A stretch of 64,000 nucleotides of DNA from Crocodylus rhombifer (GCA_038503035.1 JAVSML010024710.1:124001-188000), one strand, 5' to 3'. Numbered from the stretch's first letter, positions 34,400 to 46,090 are shown. The notes: generated from the letters alone by a model not told the origin. Program-made: numbers and translations.

Positions 34400-35060
34400 C
34401 AGGAACAGAACTGGAAGTGTTCTTCTGGGTCACTGTCTGCAATAACAAACAAATGAATTCAATCACATCCTATAATTTCTTCCTAAAAATGATCAACCTC
34501 CATCCTGAAATCAGTTGTTTTGTCTCCAGTACTTCTGTTTCAGAACCTCGCCCTTTGGTCAGAAACATTCTCTTCAGTTCCAAAATAAATTAATTCATGA
34601 CCAGTTAACACACATTTGTTTTTATGCCAACATCATCTTTTAGTCAAATGGCTCTCTTCCCTCCATGGTTTTTATTTCCCTAGTATATATATGGAAACTA
34701 ATAGTATCCCCGTTCTCACCCTATATTTTGCTAGACTAAGACTTCATCTTGAAAGAATCCCCTCTCAAGACAAGATCTTCATTCCACTGATCATCCTAGT
34801 AGCCCTTCACTGCAACTGTTCCAGTTTCAACTAGTTTTTCTTGAACATATGTAGCCAGAACTGTACACAGTATTCTCAGGTGTTCTCACAGTATTACTAG
34901 CTTGTGTAATAGCATAAAACATTCCCAGTTGGTCAAGGCACTGGAACTTACTTGCCTGAAACATCCCAAGATTGCATTTACCTTTTCCATAACCACATCC
35001 CTTTGATAACTTCTAGTCCATCCTGTAACCAACTCGCATACCACAGTCATGCTTCACTGA
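34400..35060 (-). mobile_element. Ancient L3/CR1-like LINE fragment
   Basis: Minus-oriented. Phrases such as 'agcccttcactgcaactgttcc', 'gccagaactgtacacagtattc', 'tgttctcacagtatt' and 'tgcatttaccttttcc' follow the order of old L3/CR1 3' regions. Too decayed for an open frame. Confidence 0.5.
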
Positions 35061-36494
35061 AGTCAATGGAAAATTGGCCTTCAATGGGGTCAAGCTTGGC
35101 TTTAAAAGAATGACAGGTTATTTAAGAATATTCCATTTTTTTCTTTTCATTTCTTGCATATCCCATTATGAAGGGTGTAGCAAGGAATGGGATGGTCTGG
35201 GTATTTTGTAGCGCCCTGGCATCCTGCCCTAGCTTGTTTCCTTCTTTCTGGCACCTGGCGCACACACCCACCTTGATGCTACCAATAATATATTATTTGG
35301 AAGACTACCTTCAAACATCCAGCCTGCTAGTCAGGAAACCCCTTTTCCCAGTGAGATCTCTATTTTCCTATTGCTGAACTCTCAGGCCCTCCTTACAGTC
35401 TCTCTGTAGCATGCACACAGTTCCTGGGCTTTGCCACAGACCACACCAGTTTCACCTGAAGTGCCTTCATCAGGCACCCTCAGTGGTCTTCTTCCTGCCC
35501 TTCAGCCACTTCCATGTCCCATGGCTCAGTTACAAGCAAATGTGAAAACACATCAAGTTATACTCTATCTGAGTCTTGCTCTCCTGATAGGCACCTTATC
35601 TCACCACAGTCTGAGCCAAAATCCCTTCTCTAGCCCAGGAGCCCTGCTTAAATCTTCTGCCTGGCTCCTTCCCTTCAAGCCCAGGCTGCCCCCTGCCTAA
35701 TGGGACACAGGAATCAGAAAGATGACTGGCTTCCTCCCTCTCTGATGGACCATAGTCTTTTCAGCTGTGTTACACTCATTAGCTTATTACATTAACAGAG
35801 CTCTGCTCTTTGCTGCCTACTGCCATGAAGCTTGCTCCCAAGTAGTTAATCACGGCCCTGTAGATTAGGGCTGTGAGGAGCTTCGGTCCATGATTTTATT
35901 CAGAGAAGATGCGGTCCAATTTGGAGGCCAAACCTCCAAATCCAAATCGAATTGGGAGAAGACAAAAAACCTCCAAATTGATTCGGAAGCTCCGAATTGA
36001 TTCGGAAAAGATTTGGAGATTCGGAAGGTACTCTTTCAGGGGAACAGAAACTGAGAAGAGGGAGGGGAAGCAGGGTGGGGAAAGACTGACATCTCTAGCT
36101 GGCCAGTGACTGTGATCCTTCCCTGAGTCCCCTTCCAACCACAGTGCTCTGGGGGAGGGATGCAGAAACAGCACATAAAGGCCTCTGTCTGCACGCTTTC
36201 TGTGCCATTTGTGAGCTGCTTCTGCCTGTGCAACAGCATCTGAAAGGTACTGGACTGGCTTGGCTTGCTACCTATTCAGTCTCCTGCTACTTTTTGTTAT
36301 TGGAAAGGACTGAATATAACTTACTAACTAGAATCCCTCTACTTATCCCTATCCAATCCATTTCTTTCCATTTATATTTGTTCTTGGGGTTTTTTCCAAC
36401 ACTTTTTAAAGAAAAGAAGGCTGTGTTTTCCCTGGCAATGTGATCCATCACTGTGCACAGAAGCACATACATTACACACACTGACACACATACA

Positions 36495-36680
36495 TCATAG
36501 AAGAAGAAGTCAGATATTATTACAACACAGAAGAAGTCAGACATTCATGGAAGAAGAAGAGGTTATATATAGTTATTAATATTAGTTATAGTTACATACA
36601 GACTAAAGATAACACAGAAGAAGTCAGATAGAGATTCAGATTAACACAACACAAAAGTGAGACCCCCTCAGTCACAGAAG
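36495..36680 (+). repeat. Subterminal 'AGAAGAAGTCAGA' repeats of the hAT element
   Basis: The motif AGAAGAAGTCAGA occurs at about 36501, 36528 and 36615, with shorter variants near 36676 and 36748. It lies between the left terminal repeats and the transposase start. It could be promoter or transposase-binding sequence of the element. Confidence 0.5.
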
Positions 36681-36989
36681 AAGATGACAAAGAAAAGATT
36701 ATTTAAGTTGCACACACGACAGCAAACACAACAGAAGTCATGCACAATCATACATCAAAGAAGAAGACAACATATATTTATCGGTTAGTTACAAACACAG
36801 ACACATTTTCCAGCACAGGAAAGATTCATATGAAGCATGCTGGAAAGGCAGGTGCCAGGTCTCCTGGCAGGGGACGGAGAGGGGCTAGAGGGGATAGGTA
36901 GGGGGAGAGCTAGAGCCGAAAGTTTCTGCCCCCCAACCCCAGACATATCCTCTTTCCTGGTGGCCATGAGTCTTCTGCTGCCAGTGGAA

Positions 36990-39290
36990 GCAAGGAGGTG
37001 GGAGCAGTACCTGTCCCTGCACCTGTGCCACCTCCCCTAACTCCAGAAACAGGCACCAGCAGCAGAATGACAGTCTCCTCCACCCCAATTTCATTTCCCA
37101 GCATGAGCCTCCCATTGCCAAAGGAAGAGCTGGATCTGGAACCAGGGGACCTGAGCACCCTAGATACAGAAATCCTTGGGACTGAGGGGAAATCTGAGTT
37201 TGTGCTCCATACCTCTCAAAGTTCCCCTACAGCCAGGTCCTCCTTGTCAGGAAGGCACCACAAAAGAGGTTGTGGAGGCAAGTGGTTCAGCTGAGTCAGC
37301 TCCTCTTATTGTTGTGTTTCTGCCTGCTGAGAAGGGGAATAAGGCAGGATCCCCACCCTCAACCCAGAAGCAAAGGAGTAGTGTAGTGTGGGATCATTCT
37401 GAGGTGGCAGATGATCCCAAGTATGCTATCTGCCAGCACTGCTGAAGGCAGATCAGCCGGGGCAAGGACGTGAAACACTTCACCACCACAGAGATGGTGT
37501 TTCCACATCTGAGGAAGCAGCACCCCTTTGTCCTTCTTCCTCCTCAGCCTGGCACCGGTGCAAGCATGCCCAAAGGGAAGTCCCCCACTCACTCCAAAGT
37601 CCTTGTCCCCCCAAACCAGAGACAGCCCACCATGGAGCAGTGGGGGAAAGCTGCAGACAAAGCAGGACACAGTGCAAATGCAAGGGAGATCACCCAGAGC
37701 ATTGGGGAGATGCTTGCTCTGGATGCCCAGCCCTTCTCCTTAGTTGAGTAGCCAGGGGTCAGGCAGCTCATGGCACTCGTGACCCTATCTTACCAAGAGT
37801 CCACATGCACCACCTTAGCAGGACGGTGGTGCCCTCCCTGTATGAGGCATTCAGGGAGTACTTGAGGAAGGAGATGCACAAGGCAGGGCCGCAGGTACTG
37901 TTGAACTTCACTTCCAACATCTGTAGCAGCCGGGGTGGAGATCATGCCTACCTCTCCCTCACAGGGCACTAGTGCAATCAGTCAGGCTCTTGGTGGGCTC
38001 TCCTTCAAGCTGAGGTGATAGATGAGTCCCACACAGCAAGGGAGATCATGGTGGCCATGAACTGCATGGTACAGGGGTGGCTCGCTGGGCAGGGCAAGCT
38101 CGCCCGTGGGTTCATGGTCACCAACAATGGGGCCAATATGGTCAAGGCCGTCCATGTGGCATCCGCTGTGTGGCACACAAGCTGTACCTCATAGTCAGGG
38201 ATGCCTTGGAGTGGTACAGGGCTGCCGGTGATGGTGCTGTCACTACCACCCAGCTGATTGCAAAATGCAGGAGGGTGGCGGGCTACTTCCACCACAGCAC
38301 CAAGGGGGCCAAGATGCTGCACAAGAAACAGGCAGAGCTGAGCATCCTACAGCACAAAATCATGCAGGATGTGGACACTCGGTGGAACTCCACATACCTG
38401 ATGCTGGAAAGGCTGATGGAGCAACAGAAGGCCATCCATGAGATGGCCTTGCTCACAGAAATTGGGATCAGTGGTCCCCTTAACAGAGCTGAGTGGGATA
38501 CCATCTCCCAGATCTTGGTAGTCCTCAATCCCTTCCTCGAGGCCACTGAGACCCTTAGTGCTGGCAATGCCTTCCTTAGCCAGGTGATCCCCATAGTGAG
38601 GGAGCTTGAGGACTAAATGGAGAGGTTCCAGGGGATCAGTGTTCCTGGCTGGGGCAAGCCACTGTCACCAGACGTGCAGGCACTGGTGAGGTGGCTGAAG
38701 GAGGGCATCAGGAGATGGCTGGCTCCCTTGTGGTTCAGTACAGTCCACATGCTGGCAGACATGTGTGACCCGAGAGTGAAGCAGAGCATGTGCACTGACA
38801 GCACCAAATCCCTCAATCACTGGACACAAGTGCTGGTCAACAGAGTCAGGGAGGCAGAAGGGCAGAGGTGAAGGGATGTGAAAGAGAGGGATCACTTTCC
38901 CATGCCAGCACTCCGAGCACCAGCACCACCCAGTCTCCTCCATGCCAGCCACTGCCAATGTGGGCCAAGGGCATGGCTTCAGTGTTGGGGTCCAGATGCA
39001 CCAGACCCCAGCCTCGGGCAGGTAGCACCGAGGCTTTGGTGCCTATCTACCTCCCCGAGGATATGGAGTCACTGGACTGTGACCCCTTGGCCTACTGGGC
39101 AAGCCACAACCACATGTGGCAGGATCTGGCCACAGTTGCCTGGGAACACATGTCCTGTCCACCGACCAGTGTTCCAAGCAAGTGACACCCCGCTGCACCT
39201 GCTTGGATCCTGGTTTGGTGGAGCAGCTGGTATTCTTGAAGGTGAACTTCCCACTGCTGGGGTTCTTCAAGCTCCACCTACAGAAGGAGT
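36990..39290 (+). pseudogene. hAT transposase pseudogene (BED finger, RNase H-like, hATC)
   Basis: The plus-strand frames, read in order, give a recognisable but broken hAT transposase. A BED-type zinc finger lies near 37378-37530: VVWDHSEVADDPKYAICQHC, with a stop after the second Cys, then KHFTTTEMVF and HLRKQHP-like residues after a frameshift. The catalytic core follows: VTNNGANM near 38115, CVAHKLYLIVRDAL near 38168 and DVDTRWNSTYLMLERL near 38370, the last highly typical of hAT enzymes. The C-terminal dimerisation domain hATC is near 39070-39180: CDPLAYWASH..., then CPPTSVPS followed by Lys and a stop. A tail LVEQLVFLKVNFPLLGF lies near 39215-39275. Stops and frame changes break it at several places (for example 37442, 37749 and 38614), so no functional transposase is made. 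It resembles ZBED/hAT-type proteins. Confidence 0.85.
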
Positions 39291-39648
39291 GAGTGCCACC
39301 CTCCTCACTCCATCTGCACCTATTTCCGTTACATTTTTTTAAACCAGTTAATGCCCTGCACTCTGAGCTGGAGGGGGCACTCAGTGCATCATCAGCCAGC
39401 AGGGGAAAAACATGTACCTGCTGAGCTTCCATGCCAGGATGAACTTGGAGGTATGGGCTGGGGCTATGGGGAAGGAGGAGAACCCAGGTCCTGGGCATGA
39501 CCACTAAGACTGCACTCTTCCAGGGTCAGGGAGGCCTTGTGGGACTGCTGGCAGTCCCCAGGAACGGGGGCACGGCAGCCCCAGGAAATGCCAGGATGGA
39601 GGATCCCCCTGGTGAATGGTGGGTAGGAGGCGCTATAACCTCCAGCTA

Positions 39649-39650
<2 letters not shown>

Positions 39651-39684
<34 letters not shown>
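39651..39684 (+). repeat. (AC)17 microsatellite
   Basis: Uninterrupted AC dinucleotide run inside the hAT element. Likely polymorphic in length. Confidence 0.95.
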
Positions 39685-39689
<5 letters not shown>

Positions 39690-39769
39690 CCTGGCTGGGG
39701 AAAGCCCAGACCCATCACATCTTTGACAGGTCTGAGGCTTGATGGTAGCAGTAGAGTTGTGAGGCTCCA

Positions 39770-40382
39770 GATGAGCTCAGCTTAGCCGCCTGGGATGCCA
39801 GCTTTTGGATTGAAAAATCCTTCGTCAGGCTAAGGAAACACCTGCAGTTGGTGTGTCTATGTACTGTTCCTGGATGGAAGGACTAAAGAAGCCAGAGGCT
39901 GGCATGCAGTGCAGGCAAGAAAGCCAGTCAGTGAAAATGGAAATGGAGCATCAGGGGGTAAGGGACAGGCTGAGGTTGGAGGGGAAGAGGAATGTAGCAG
40001 CTCAGGTAAAAGTGCAGAGGTACCCGGGGAGTCAGATGTCCAGCAGGTTGTAGCGTGTCATAAATCCAATGTTTACATTGAGTCCATGAGTTTCTGTACC
40101 TAGGAGGCTGATGAAGTAAAGTTCATAGACCCAGCTTTGAAAAGTGGTTTGTAAATTCCCTTTCAGGATCAGGCCTAAGAGATTGGACACAGAGTGTTTT
40201 TTTTGTGAGCCATGTGCCCCCACAGGTAGTTGGGTTTTGTTGTCTTTGATAGATTCTGGTGCGCAATTTGTGGGGGTCTGGAGATATGTTGGCAGGTTTT
40301 GTGCTTTGAGCTGTAGGAAGTTGGCTTCTGCTGATGAAGTCAAGTTAGCAAGGTTTGGTGCTTGTTTGAATTTACAAAGCAC
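39770..40382 (-). repeat. Minus-strand repeat with a 116-codon open remnant, nested in the hAT
   Basis: Read on the minus strand, the frame at 40032-40382 encodes KHSVSNLLGLILKGNLQTTF, then SWVYELYFISLLGTETHGLN and VNIGFMTRYNLLDI. Downstream comes GCCTGACGAAGGATTTTTCA and then AATCCAAAAGCTGGCATCC at about 39796-39834. The 'gacgaagg...aaagct' phrase recalls a widespread reptile repeat type, possibly Penelope-like, but I am not certain. It lies opposite to the transposase pseudogene and within the hAT borders, so it either inserted later or was captured by the hAT. Confidence 0.4.
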
Positions 40383-40451
40383 TTTTCATAGCCGGGCAGG
40401 CTTCATGGCCTCAGCAGTTGTCACCCTGCTGCGCCTTAACACACACATGCG

Positions 40452-40735
40452 ACATGAGTGTTGCTCGTCAGCAGCCTGAGGTGCAGTTTCCCAAAAACCT
40501 CTGCACCTATCTTCTTGAAACTTAGTAGGCCTCATGCCCTCAGAACAGGCTACCATCCCTGCTGTTTTCATCCAAATCTACCTTAAACACGCGTGAGTTT
40601 TGCTTTCAAGACTTTGAGGTGCAGTTTCCCAGAAACCCCTGAACCTATCTCCTTGAATCTTGACATGCTTCATGCCCCCAGAAGAGGCTACCATCCCTCA
40701 AATTTTTATCTGAATCAGCCAAAAACTGACAAAGT
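40452..40735 (+). repeat. Two-unit ~140-bp tandem repeat near the hAT right end
   Basis: Each unit runs 'gag-gtgcagtttccc', 'aacc-ctgcacctatct', 'cttgaa', 'catgcc-ctcagaa', then 'aggctaccatccct'. The units start at about 40452 and 40590 and are clearly diverged. They lie just inside the right subterminal region. Confidence 0.65.
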
Positions 40736-41359
40736 TATAGGCATTTCAGTGATTCCCCATTATAGTCTAGGGCCAAATCTCAAAATCTCTCTGAATCAGT
40801 GACAAATCTTCCAAAGCCAATTTGGCTGAATCAATTCGGGAGAGTGGTCCAAATCTCCAAATCGAATCACTGTCCTCTGAATTGGCTGAATCCAAATTGA
40901 ATACTTCTGTATTCACACAGGCCTACTGTAGACCCTATCTTCTCCTAGCTGCTTACTCCCCAGAAGCTGGCCTTGACCCAGCCACCTGCCCCAGGCTGCA
41001 GCCCTATTATGCTACCTACCCCTACTCTCAGCTACAAGGGTTGGGGCCCCTGTTGGAGGGCTATATGTGATCTTGGATAGATTTGTAAAATATTTTTACA
41101 TTTCCTCTGCAGTTACATATTATTGCGTTTACAACACAAAAACCCACAACTAGCCGCAACAGAATATTTATAAGAAAACTAAAAATCAAAGCTCATGCAA
41201 TGTAATTATTAAAGTACCTTAACTATACCTCATGTAATACATACTCAGTTAGACAGCAAAATAGATTTCAACTAAACACAGAACGAAAAATCCAACGAGT
41301 GCATCTGTTTACCAGGAACCTAAATAAATCCAAACAAACAAACAAACATTCTCCTATAG

Positions 41360-41597
41360 CAGAGGCAGGCAACTTTTAAGAGCAGTGGGGCAAAATGATG
41401 GCACCTGCTCTGTGGTGAGCCAGGGTTTCTGTCCTGCCCACCAGTGCTTCTTCCTATTGTCTGACCACTGCCATTTGTGCAAATTTCATACTTGTCACTA
41501 CAGAAACCCCCTACCACTGATATCTGGGCTTCACAGTCTGGATAAAATTGCTCTATGGGCTTGATCTGACCCATGGGACATAAGTTGCTGATTCTTG
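41360..41597. mobile_element. 238-bp hAT-like MITE
   Basis: Starts CAGAGGCAGGCAACTTTTAAG and ends AAGTTGCTGATTCTTG. Flanks TCCTATAG (41352-41359) and TCTAATAG (41598-41605) match 6 of 8. Typical of the CAGNGGNNGGCAAC MITE class. Non-coding. Confidence 0.65.
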
Positions 41598-42234
41598 TCT
41601 AATAGCACATCTTCATCATGGGTGCTGATATGAAGCAGAGGCAAGAGGAGTGGACACATCTTATCAAAGACAGAAGTCTTCAAATGAGTATTTCCTGTTC
41701 TTGCGCTCCATCCTCTCTTTGGTGCTGAGAGTGCTCCAACTCTACTTCCTGATACTAAACGTGAACAGAATGACTCCTCACTAGGCAGTTTAATACTCAG
41801 ACTACCTCCCTTTTTATATTTTTCATTTTAAGTCTCAGGCCAAGGAGCAACCTGAATTTCCAATCAAAGTCATGCTCAGTTCAGTTGTAGCTGTCTTTCA
41901 GACTTAGCAAAAATCAGTCAACAATCCCTAACAGGGTGAATCAACAGAAGACCCCACCACTCATTACAAAGTGTATTGCTGCATATCAGGCAATAAGCAA
42001 TCCTTTTTTTTTGAGCTATGTTGTCAATATGGCCAGACATAAGAACTTGACTCAAACTAAAACTAAGCTAAAGTTCAGCGGTGTTGTACCTGCTCACCTA
42101 AAAGGGCTGAATTTAGCCAAGCAACTCTCTAAGAGCCTTCTCTGCAAGTGGCTAGAGAAATTTACTTCCTGACAATTATAGTGATTCAGCTCTTTTCTTT
42201 TCTATTCCTATAAAGCTGTTCTGTGACAAAATCA

Positions 42235-42595
42235 GAGTCAATGCGTAGGGGGTGCATGCAGGTGCACGTGCACCCCCTGCACGTGGCGGTGCACCTCCTG
42301 CAAAAAGGAGCTGCCGACACTCCTGACAGCACCTGCAGGCAGGTGCTGCTTGCCACCCTGCCGCTGGTCCATGATTGCCCCCAGCTGCCATTGGTGCCTC
42401 TGTGTGATCGCCGTGGTTGGCGCTCACCACCACCTCCCTCCCCCACTGCCAACAGTGCCGGCAGAACCTGTGGGAGCTCCTCACTCACCATCATCAGGCT
42501 CCTGCCACCGCTGCCGCGCTCCTGCTGCCACCGGCACAGTCATGCCCCACCAGCCGCCAGTGGCACATGCCGTTCATGGACAAAATGTATGTTTT
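42235..42595. repeat. GC-rich 'gggtgcatgcaggtgcac' repeat, copy 2
   Basis: Begins GTAGGGGGTGCATGCAGGTG and contains CAGGTGCACGTGCACCCCCTG, a strong local palindrome at 42260-42280. The body parallels 25575-25870 through to 'catgccccaccag'. Sharp GC contrast with the AT-rich flanks. TSD not found. Overlapping frames on both strands are low-complexity. Confidence 0.55.
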
Positions 42596-42999
42596 ATCCC
42601 TAAGGCCAGGCTAGACCCATTTGTTAAACACTAGACCTTGCTCAGGACTGTGTACTAGAGTGTTCACCTTGTCTTTTGAAGCTATGGTCTCCAAGAAAAG
42701 CAGTGTACAAAGCTAAAACCTTGGGTGCTGGATAGAAACTAAGAAAAAAACCAGAAATGTCAAGTAAATTATTCCGAAATACAAGCCTCTCACACAGAAC
42801 CAGTGGAGGAATAGAGAGGAAATTCCTAGCATTCTCAGCTGGCAAAGACCAAATGGAAAATGTTACGCACAAATGCCATTCATAGATATGATTTAGAATT
42901 TCATAATCCTGAGTACTTTTTCCTATACATAACAAAACGCTGTAATTCCAGTTCTAAGAAAACTTTAAAAAATAGTCACATGCAACAGTATTTCATAAA

Positions 43000-43938
43000 G
43001 ACCACAATATTCGACCCAATTTGGTGGCCAAATCTCCAAATCCAAATGGAATAAGGGGACCAATCTAAAAGTACGAATTGATTCAAAGGTCTCCAAATCT
43101 TTGGGAAAGAACTGGTAAGTACTAGAAGCAAGGGACAGGGGGCTGGGGAGAGGACCATGGGGGGAACCCTGCCAGTCCCCCTGCCCACTCCCCCAGCCTC
43201 CCCCCCCCAGCTTAGCACTTTAAAAAAAAGCCCCGGTGCTCACCGGGTGCTGCCGGGCAGGGGACAATCCCCACTGCTCCCCACTGCCCCACACTGCATG
43301 GGGGCTCTGCATGAGCCCCCCAACCCTCCTCTCATTTCCCCAGCCCCCCCATGGGTGCCCCACCTGGGCCAGCTCTGTCCATTTAAGAAAAAAAAAGCAG
43401 AGAAAAGCCCCAGGACTCACCACTCCTGCAGTGGCCTTGGCGCTTTGGGGGACTGGTGTAGAGCCCCCCTTGTGGTGCAGGGAAATGGGGGGTAGTGGGG
43501 ATCCCCCCCCCCCACCAGCAGGAGCAGTGAGTCCAGGGGGTTTTCAGTTTTGTTTTGTTTTTTTTAAATGGCCAGAGCTGGCCCAGGCGGGGCACCCATG
43601 GGGGAGCTGGGAGAGCAAGGGAGGCTCATGCAGAGCCCCCCCATGCAGTGTGGGGCAGTGGGGACCAGCGGGAATCGCCCCCCGCCCATTAGCACCTTGT
43701 GAGCACAGGGGCTTTTTCTTTTAACAAGTGTCGGGAGCTGGGGCAGCCATTGCATAGCTGGGAGAGGGGCAGGGGATGGGCCTGGCCTGGCTGATTCAGA
43801 GATTCAGCAGCAGCCGAATCTCCAAATCAGATTCACCCAAATCAAACTGGGACAGTGATTTGAATCACCGAATTCACTGTCCCCCAAATCAGCTGAATCT
43901 GAATCCGAAGCGAATATTAGCCACTTTGCACAGGCCTA
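43000..43938. mobile_element. Palindromic non-autonomous relative of the 35866-40925 hAT
   Basis: The right end has CACAGGCCTA at 43929-43938, identical to the end of the large hAT, preceded by the same kind of array ('gaatctccaaatcagattc', 'ccccaaatcagctgaatc'). The left side has CGACCCAATTTGGTGGCC and CAAATCTCCAAATCC, matching the left subterminal repeats near 35915-35945. The extreme left terminus is missing or eroded. The interior is unrelated to the transposase: it is a GC-rich inverted repeat with arms about 43200-43430 and 43515-43735 ('gggcatgggtgccc'-type, 'ccccactgc...', 'gtgctcac'). Probably mobilised in trans by the large element's family. Confidence 0.7.
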
Positions 43939-44696
43939 TTAGGCAGATGTCATGACTACAAGAACAGATAAAATATTCAGATTTCTGAGGTATCGCCATT
44001 CAACACAACAGAAAAAAATATTTAAGAAATTTTACGGTCAACAGCAAGTCTATGAAAACTAGCTAGAATTTCTTTTTTCTTAAGACTATGCCTGTGTAGA
44101 TTGAAAAGAACCATATTAACTCAGGTACATTCCCCACAAAAGGTGAGAATTCTTGCTGTAAATATATATCGCAGCATTTTAAGACAACTTCTATGGGATA
44201 TTTAAAATAAGCAGAAAACAAAACTTTGAAATGTTATAGAAATGACATGGTGTTCAGATTTCATCAAACTCAGAAATCATTTAGTGAAATGTTCATTGAC
44301 ATGATACCTTCTAAATGTTTTGGTTCTTTGCTAAACTACAAATGAAACTCTACAGGTACATGCATGCATGCACACACACTCTCAAGTTAATTATATGACT
44401 ACAGTCTGAGTTTTACAATGGTGAAAGTAATTTGCTTATCTTCTTCTGCCTTCCTAATCATAAAACAAAACTAACCACAGATGTTAGAACCCCTCATAAA
44501 CCTGATGACTCATGGCAGGAGTGGCCTGTTAACACCATACAAGATATTAAGATGGCAGAAACTGTTTCTAGAAAGAGGATATGGGAAGTCTAACACGAAA
44601 CCCAAGTGACACCCAGCTGAAGTTATGTCTTCTCTGCAAAACAACTTAGTTTATCTGCACCCAAATTAGCTCCCCTTAAATTAGTTTAATTCAAGT

Positions 44697-45060
44697 GGGA
44701 GTGTTCATGAAAGAAATTATTGGATTAGCAATAGCAATTAGCAGAAGCCACCCCCGCATGTCCCTCTGGATGAGCTGTGGCTACATCCCATGTCCCACAC
44801 TGCCCATCCCACCCAATCCCATGCCCGAGCCTCAGCTCCAGCCCCTGCCCCTGCTCCTGCTCCTGCCCCAGCAGGGGCCTTGATTTGCCCCCACATGTTC
44901 CTTCTCTTTCCCCCTCCGCTTTCACCACAACAGACTTACCAGTGGGACACAGCTCTTCAAGCTGCCGGGCTGCGTATCGGAAATCGGATTGGTATTGGCT
45001 GATATGCCTCCTTAAAAATCGGCTATCAGTATCGACCCTGAAAATTTCTATTGGTGCACT
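44697..45060. mobile_element. Shortened relative of the 9903-10767 element
   Basis: The left end GGGAGTGTTCATGAAAGAAAT and the reverse complement of the right end (AGTGCACCAATAGAAATTTTC) are imperfect inverted repeats. It shares 'ttcaccacaaca-acttacca', 'atcggaaatcgg', 'attggtattggc' and 'ctccttaaaaatc' with the right arm of 9903-10767. One arm appears largely deleted. TSD not clear. Non-coding. Confidence 0.6.
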
Positions 45061-45145
45061 CCTTTCAGATACTCTTTTGACCTGGTGTGCTTTGAACAGG
45101 TTATGTTCTATGTATAGACAGCAAGCATTCCATGATGTAGGTGTA

Positions 45146-45212
45146 GTCCTGGGCTGAGCAAAATATGGCCTGTGGGCCGAATTCAACCCATGAAGTAATT
45201 TTGCTCAGCCTG
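45146..45212. repeat. Short palindrome with ~15-bp arms
   Basis: GGCTGAGCAAAATATGGCC is followed about 30 bp later by ATTTTGCTCAGCC; the two are inverted copies. The left arm recalls a common hAT MITE terminus (GGCAAAAT-GGCCC). It may be the remains of a foldback MITE or the left end of the GC-rich block at 45213-46080. Confidence 0.55.
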
Positions 45213-46090
45213 TAGCTTGTCCCTTGGCCCTGCCCAGCCCAGACACAGGGGCGGCCCAGGCTGTGGAATGTTCCTGGGCATGCAGTGGGGCTGGGACAGC
45301 GTGGGTGCCCAACTCAATTTCCCAGCAGTTCTTTCTGGCTGCCGCTGCTGGTGGGCCCATCTCTGCTGCCCAGGCGCATGCCACAGCCTGGGCTGGCATA
45401 GGCCTATCCATTCTGCACCCACTGCCAGAAGTGGGACCTGCATGGGCAGAGCACTCAGCCAGGTGGGCTGGGATGGGGCTGCAAGCCAGCAGGGAGCAGT
45501 GTTTGGGAAGGAGGTGGGTAGGTGGGGCTGGGGAGATCCTGGGATCTTAGGAAAGTGACAGCGCATGTCCTTGCCCGCAGAACCAGGGCTCTGCCCCAAG
45601 ATCCCAGGTTCTTCATGGAAGCCTGCCAGAAGCCACAAGGGCAGGGCGTGTAGCCAGGCAGGCCAGGAGCCGTGTCCAGGGCCCAGGCCAGGACCTTGGG
45701 GCAGTGACAGTGCAGGCTGGGGCCCAGAGCAGAGCTATGATCTGTTCCCTGAATGCCCCTGCCCAGAAAACCCATGTCCATCTCAGGAGTATGGGAGCAG
45801 CAGATCACAGCTCTGCCCATCCCTATGCTGTCACCACTCTGCAACCCCAGTCTTGCCTGCCCTTCCCACTCCTGAATACCATTCCCAGCCCACCCACAGC
45901 CCATCCCACATAGGGAGTTTGGGTGAGTTGTTGCACTGGGGTGGAGGGGACTTTCTATGTTGCCTGCAGGCCCATACAATTGCTCCACAACCCCCTCACT
46001 GCTGCAACTGCCTCAGATATGCAGCCAGCACTCTATTGCCTCTTTTTCCCCACATTTGTTGGCACTTTGTAAATCAATAAGCTCCCTTGC
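45213..46090. other. GC-rich block, origin unassigned
   Basis: Base composition switches from AT-rich to GC-rich here. Long overlapping frames occur on both strands (for example 45455-45988 minus and 45565-46080 plus), but all are low-complexity and unsupported by any motif. Some pieces look inverted to one another ('gggctgggatggggctg', 'cagcccacccacagccca'). Probably repeat-derived. No gene seen. Confidence 0.4.

Larger units (their letters stand above)
35866..40925 (+). mobile_element. 5-kb decayed autonomous hAT transposon
   Basis: Starts TAGGGCTGTGAGG and ends CACACAGGCCTA (inverted repeat TAGGCCTGTGTG). Flanks CTGTAGAT (35858-35865) and CTGTAGAC (40926-40933) match 7 of 8, the 8-bp signature of hAT. 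Both ends carry many copies of short motifs built on AATTGGATTTGGAG / CCAAATCTCCAAATCGAAT (35908-36030 and 40790-40910), probable transposase-binding subterminal repeats. Inside, in order: an 'agaagaagtcaga' array (36495-36640), a plus-strand BED/hAT transposase pseudogene (36990-39290), a CA microsatellite, a minus-strand frame of other origin (40032-40382) and a two-unit tandem repeat (40452-40735). Confidence 0.85.

Noticed and set aside
39651..39684. CRISPR-like or tRNA-like repeats (also at 17646 and 60779)
   Set aside because: These are plain microsatellites in a vertebrate intron; no spacer arrays or cloverleaf structures were seen.
44725..46080. Frames of 126-177 codons around the GC-rich block
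   Set aside because: Low-complexity, overlapping on both strands, and spanning repeat borders.
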